From an uncultured bacterium (GTDB taxonomy: Bacteria; Actinomycetota; Coriobacteriia; Coriobacteriales; Coriobacteriaceae): 15,627 nucleotides of DNA. The notes beneath the pieces are model-generated. The model was given only the letters and a program-made list of their open reading frames with translations. It ran no database searches and was not told where the DNA came from. Numbering within the stretch: the first letter of the stretch is position 1; every line of letters begins with the position of its first letter. Positions 12,666 to 15,627 of the stretch are shown one piece after another. The stretch covers positions 1 to 15,627 of the forward strand of contig CAJMSV010000042.1 in NCBI GenBank assembly GCA_905216175.1. Reading direction: 5' to 3'. The position numbers and the translations under genes were made by a program.

Positions 12666-13436
12666 ATGGCACGGATCCTGATCGTAGAGGACGAGGAGAA
12701 AATCGCCCGCTTTGTGACGCTCGAGCTGGAGCACGAGGGCTACCAGGTGGAGCACGCCGCCGACGGCCGCACCGCCGTGGACCTGGCGCTGGAGCGCAAC
12801 TACGATCTGATTCTGCTCGATGTGCTGTTGCCGCAGCTCAACGGCATGGAGGTGCTGCGACGCGTCCGCAAGCACAAGGATGTACCGGTGATCATGGTCA
12901 CCGCGCGCGATGCCGTGATGGACAAGGTGGCCGGGCTCGATGCCGGCGCCGACGATTACCTGACCAAGCCGTTTGCGATTGAGGAGCTGTTCGCACGGAT
13001 CCGCGTGGCGTTGAAGCGCTCGGAGGCCGTGCGGGCGGCTTCGGGCGTTGGCGGCGTTGGGGCCGGGACGGGCGCTACGGGCGCCGGTGCGATACCCCCG
13101 GTCAGCGACTCGGCCCAGGCTTCCGCCTCGCCCTCCCCCGCTACGCTCACCGTGGGATCGGTTGTGCTCGATTCCGACCGCCGCGAAGTCACGGTCGGCG
13201 GCTCGCCCATCGCGCTCACGGCCCGCGAGTTCGACGTCCTCGCCCTGCTTATGGCGCATGCCGAGACCGTGCTCACGCGCGAGCGCATCGCGCACGAAGC
13301 GCTGGGCTACGAATACGTGGGCGATACCAACAACGTCGACGTGCACATCGCGCACCTGCGTGCCAAGATTGAAGACGCCGGCGGCGCCCGAATCATCCAA
13401 ACCGTGCGCGGGGTGGGCTATGTCTGCCGTGCGTAA
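12666..13436 (+). CDS. OmpR-family response regulator with long linker
   Basis: 256-aa DNA-binding regulator, phosphorylated by the kinase downstream. The receiver (1-120) has EDE at 8-10, phospho-acceptor Asp52 (LLDVLLP), Thr79 and Lys101 (TKPFA). The winged helix (about 160-256) contains LTAREFDVL and ends QTVRGVGYVC. Between them is a Gly/Ala/Ser/Pro-rich linker of nearly 40 residues (122-160), against 10-20 in most relatives; it is probably disordered. The start follows a G-rich site (GACGGGGGC). Its last 17 bp overlap the kinase gene in another frame, so translation is coupled. Confidence 0.94.
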   Translation: MARILIVEDEEKIARFVTLELEHEGYQVEHAADGRTAVDLALERNYDLILLDVLLPQLNGMEVLRRVRKHKDVPVIMVTARDAVMDKVAGLDAGADDYLTKPFAIEELFARIRVALKRSEAVRAASGVGGVGAGTGATGAGAIPPVSDSAQASASPSPATLTVGSVVLDSDRREVTVGGSPIALTAREFDVLALLMAHAETVLTRERIAHEALGYEYVGDTNNVDVHIAHLRAKIEDAGGARIIQTVRGVGYVCRA

Positions 13437-14715
13437 CGCCGAGGCCAAGCGCGTCACATCCATCGCCCGCGCCATCAACTGGAGCTATATGTGGCGCCGT
13501 CTGATGAGCTACATCTGGCTCGATCTGTTGCTGGTAGTGATTGCGGCGGCGATCCTCGTCTATGGATACAACCAGACACTGCCCGACGGCACGTTTACCG
13601 CAGGATGGATCCCCGGTGCCACCGTTCACGGCATGTCACTGACGCCCGCGCGCGGCTGGGACCTGACAACGCTCACCTATACCGTCGAGCTTGCGCGCAC
13701 CACCAAGACCTTCCCCCTCGCGCAGGACCTCGTCACGCTATGGCCTCTCTACCTTGTCGTTGTGGGTTGGCAAGTCATCAGCGTGCTCAACATGCTCGGC
13801 GGCGCCCGGCGCGTGCGCCGCACCATGGCGCCGCTCAACGATCTGGCCCTGCGCGTGGACGAACTCAGCCGCATGCAACTCGCCGGCGGCAAAATGGAAA
13901 CGCTGGAGCAGGCCATCGAGCGAGCAAGCGTCGACTCGCCGAGCGTCACCACCGGCGACGCCGATCTGGCGAGTATCGAGGTCGCACTCAACCGCCTGCT
14001 GCGCCAGATGCAAGAGGCTAAGCTGCAGCAGATGCGCTTTGTCAACGATGCGAGCCACGAGCTGCGCACGCCCATCGCGGTGATTCAGGGCTACGTAAAC
14101 ATGCTCGACCGCTGGGGCAAAGACGACCCGGACGTGCTGGCAGAATCCATCGCGTCCCTTAAGGCCGAAAGCGAGCACATGCAGGAGCTCGTGGAGCAGC
14201 TGCTGTTTTTGGCGCGCGGCGATGCCGGACGCACGGTCCTGCGGCGTGCGGATACCAACCTGGCCGCACTGGTCGGCGAGGTGTGCGAGGAATCGCAGAT
14301 GATCGATGCCACGCACACGTATCGGCTGGCCTTTGACGCCGTGCTTGTCAGCGACCCGCGCTGCGACGCGCCCGTCGACGTGGCACTCGTGAAGCAGGCT
14401 CTGCGCGTGATCGTGCAAAACGCCGCCAAGTACTCGGATGCGGGAACGACCGTCACATTTGGCATAACGCCCGATGCGGGCGCGGGCACGATCGACATAA
14501 GTGTTGAGGACGAAGGCATCGGCATGAACCAGGAATCCGCAGCTCACGCGTTTGAACGGTTCTACCGAGCCGACAACGCACGCGATGCCGGCGCGCAGGG
14601 CTCGGGTCTGGGGCTTGCCATTGCCAAGTGGATCGTCGATAGCCATGGCGGTGTCATCGGCGTGACCTCGGTTGAGGGCGTCGGCAGCCGCTTTACGATT
14701 CGCCTGCCACGGTAG
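13420..14715 (+). CDS. Sensor histidine kinase with HAMP domain
   Basis: 431-aa membrane kinase, partner of the preceding regulator. Helix 1 is at about 29-50 (YIWLDLLLVVIAAAILVYGY). An outer domain of about 55 residues (51-106) is followed by helix 2 (107-126) and a HAMP-like region from 127 (RRVRRTMAPLNDLALRVDEL), extended with a charged helix. The H-box is FVNDASHELRTPI with His213. The ATP domain has the N-box (Asn334 in VIVQNAAKYS), G1 DEGIG (364-368), F-box FERFYRAD and G2 GSGLGLAIAKW (394-404). I start at ATG 13420, inside the regulator's last codons, with a GGGGTGGG site upstream. The same frame is open further left but only as a shadow of the regulator gene. Signal unknown. Confidence 0.93.
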   Translation: MSAVRNAEAKRVTSIARAINWSYMWRRLMSYIWLDLLLVVIAAAILVYGYNQTLPDGTFTAGWIPGATVHGMSLTPARGWDLTTLTYTVELARTTKTFPLAQDLVTLWPLYLVVVGWQVISVLNMLGGARRVRRTMAPLNDLALRVDELSRMQLAGGKMETLEQAIERASVDSPSVTTGDADLASIEVALNRLLRQMQEAKLQQMRFVNDASHELRTPIAVIQGYVNMLDRWGKDDPDVLAESIASLKAESEHMQELVEQLLFLARGDAGRTVLRRADTNLAALVGEVCEESQMIDATHTYRLAFDAVLVSDPRCDAPVDVALVKQALRVIVQNAAKYSDAGTTVTFGITPDAGAGTIDISVEDEGIGMNQESAAHAFERFYRADNARDAGAQGSGLGLAIAKWIVDSHGGVIGVTSVEGVGSRFTIRLPR

Positions 14716-14733
14716 GGGCGTCTCGGCATAAAT

Positions 14734-14767
14734 AAAGGGATAGGGCCACGCGGCCCTATCCCTTTTT
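14734..14767. terminator. Strong bidirectional terminator
   Basis: Perfect 14-bp arms AAAGGGATAGGGCC (14734-14747) and complement (14752-14765) around ACGC, ending in a plus-strand TTTTT run. The other strand reads TTTATTTA after the stem. It lies between the stops of the convergent kinase (+) and VOC (-) genes and serves both. Confidence 0.93.
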
Positions 14768-14789
14768 GCTAGCTATGGCAGCTTGTGCG

Positions 14790-15164
14790 CTACTCGCGGC
14801 ACAGGTGCACGGCGAAGCCGGCGAACTCGCGCTTAAAGTACACGAGCTTGGTACCGCCGTCGGGCAGCAGCACGCGCGACTCCTCGTTGACCTCGAGTCC
14901 GCGCTCGGCAAACCACTTCTCGGCCGCATCGATGTCGTTGACGGCAAAGCCGATGTGGCCCTTGGCGCCACGACCGTTCTGCTTCATGATCTCGATCAGC
15001 GAATCATTGAAGTACGAAACCGGGGTCTCGATGACGGGCAGGCCCATCATCGTCGAGAACAGCTCCGCGATCTCCAGGGCGTCTGCCGGGTCGGTGGCGT
15101 TAATGCCCACATGGGCAACGCGCATACCAAAGCGCTCTACCGGGTTGGCGTTCTGCTCACTCAT
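14790..15164 (-). CDS. VOC-family (glyoxalase-fold) protein
   Basis: 124-aa single VOC protein with two beta-alpha-beta-beta-beta halves: RVAHVGINATDPADALEIAE (start of half 1) and GHIGFAVNDIDAAEKWFAERG (half 2). Possible metal ligands are His18, Glu58, His70 and His120. From memory, the ending LVYFKREFAGFAVHL closely resembles the VOC tail fused to some KDPG/KHG aldolases, so a role in keto-sugar-acid catabolism is plausible but unproven. ATG 15164 follows only a weak ribosome site. The gene lies 11 bp after the PTS IIB stop and should be co-transcribed and partly coupled with it. Catalytic function cannot be read from sequence. Confidence 0.85.
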   Translation of the reverse strand: MSEQNANPVERFGMRVAHVGINATDPADALEIAELFSTMMGLPVIETPVSYFNDSLIEIMKQNGRGAKGHIGFAVNDIDAAEKWFAERGLEVNEESRVLLPDGGTKLVYFKREFAGFAVHLCRE

Positions 15165-15175
15165 GCAGTCAGCGC

Positions 15176-15463
15176 CTACTGAGCCATAACGTCGAGAACG
15201 GCCTTCTCGGCGGCAACGCGGTTCATGCCGGTCATGAAGGGCACGCCGCTCACGTACGGGCAGGTGAGGCCCTCGGGGGCAACGGTGGTGGCAATCAGCA
15301 GGTCGGCGCCCTCGTCGCAAGCGTCTTTGGCCTCGGAGATGGCGCACTGCACAATCTCATACTTGCCGGCATAACCGTTGGCGTCGAGCATGGTGGCGAC
15401 CTTCTGGGCAACGAGCGTGGAAGTAGCAGCGCCAGCACCGCAAGCCAAAACGATCTTCTTCAT
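15176..15463 (-). CDS. PTS enzyme IIB component, galactitol/SgcB type
   Basis: 95-aa cytoplasmic phosphocarrier that passes phosphate from IIA to the sugar taken up by IIC. The N-terminus MKKIVLACGAGAATST carries the phospho-Cys8 in the IIB_galactitol-type P-loop, followed by Rossmann-like alternation (YEIVQCAI, ADLLIATT) typical of GatB/SgcB. Length is normal. The start follows GGGAG. No IIA or IIC is in the window; they may lie to the right, upstream on this strand, or elsewhere. The following VOC gene hints at an acidic sugar or its keto-acid, but specificity cannot be assigned. Confidence 0.92.
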   Translation of the reverse strand: MKKIVLACGAGAATSTLVAQKVATMLDANGYAGKYEIVQCAISEAKDACDEGADLLIATTVAPEGLTCPYVSGVPFMTGMNRVAAEKAVLDVMAQ

Positions 15464-15578
15464 AGGTAATATCTCCCTTCATGGTTTACTTTAGGTAAGT
15501 GTACCGCAGCGAGCGATGGCACTCAGCCTCGATGAGCTTTTATGCCAGTTCCTTGATTATCGACTTTATCCGAACACC

Positions 15579-15616
15579 TCCCACATTCATCCGCACATGT
15601 GCGGATGAATGTGGGA
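15579..15616. promoter_or_regulatory. 38-bp perfect loopless palindrome upstream of the PTS gene
   Basis: Bases 15579-15616 read identically on both strands, centred on CACATGTG with half-site TCCCACATTCATCCG. It lies 116 bp upstream of the IIB start. It has no T-run, and a zero-length loop makes it a poor RNA hairpin. It could be a high-affinity operator for a dimeric or tetrameric regulator, or a repeat end. Bases 15464-15578 show no clear promoter. Confidence 0.6.
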
Positions 15617-15627
15617 ACCCGATACCC

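Noticed and set aside
12291..13478. 395-codon minus-strand frame opposite the DUF4342 and regulator genes
   Set aside because: Antisense shadow with His/Gln-rich composition; the plus-strand genes have clear domains and ribosome sites.
1..15627. CRISPR array, tRNA or rRNA genes
   Set aside because: No regularly spaced repeat-spacer pattern; no tRNA cloverleaf or rRNA sequence recognised. The 27-bp spaced GGGAC boxes are paired, not arrayed.

Overview
The window looks like chromosomal DNA from a GC-rich actinobacterium. The best fit is a gut Coriobacteriia of the Collinsella type. This rests on the GC-rich codon use, the gene styles (DUF2207 protein with glycine tail, UBA-DUF4342 protein beside a two-component system, galactitol-type PTS IIB beside a VOC protein) and recall of related genomes. 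No search was run, so the genus is an inference.

Layout, left to right. (1) A plus-strand terminator (66-95) closes a transcript that lies mostly outside the window. A minus-strand two-component system follows: response regulator 1176-1847, then an intramembrane-sensing (BceS-like) histidine kinase 123-1166. No ABC transporter partner is in view. (2) A minus-strand hypothetical cytoplasmic protein (2082-2789) has its own terminator downstream. Another terminator sits just upstream of it and ends the purH transcript. (3) purH (3037-4644) has an unusually structured 3' region with a long imperfect hairpin and a perfect 11-bp hairpin. Divergent from it is a GNAT acetyltransferase (4922-5563). 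(4) A DUF2207 membrane protein with a poly-glycine tail (6080-8023) lies in an island bordered on both sides by short REP-like repeats built on GGGAC boxes exactly 27 bp apart. On its left is a 236-bp MITE-like element with 38-nt inverted ends and a strong internal hairpin. (5) Upstream of gluQRS (8533-9552, tRNA-Asp queuosine glutamylation) is a possible H-type pseudoknot followed by a strong hairpin. A -10 box lies exactly where a leaderless mRNA would start. (6) A TacA-TacT type II toxin-antitoxin pair (9642-10378) has a textbook promoter with a 19-bp palindromic operator inside it. (7) Minus-strand metallophosphoesterase (10500-11225) and a small two-helix membrane protein (11311-11550). 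(8) A 184-bp palindromic element with 32-bp perfect inverted ends (11711-11894). (9) A plus-strand three-gene operon: UBA-DUF4342 membrane protein, OmpR-type regulator and HAMP-type sensor kinase (12105-14715), closed by a strong bidirectional terminator. (10) A minus-strand pair: PTS IIB (galactitol type) then a VOC protein resembling the VOC tail of KDPG aldolases. A 38-bp perfect loopless palindrome lies upstream.

The genes do not form one pathway. This is a core-genome stretch (purH, gluQRS, two TCSs) interspersed with small accessory pieces (TA pair, palindromic elements, REP-like repeats). The most unusual material is non-coding: several separate inverted-repeat architectures that protein annotation would miss. 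No clearly new multi-gene system is demonstrated. The best candidates for something undescribed are the palindromic elements, the structured leader before gluQRS and the purH 3' structures.
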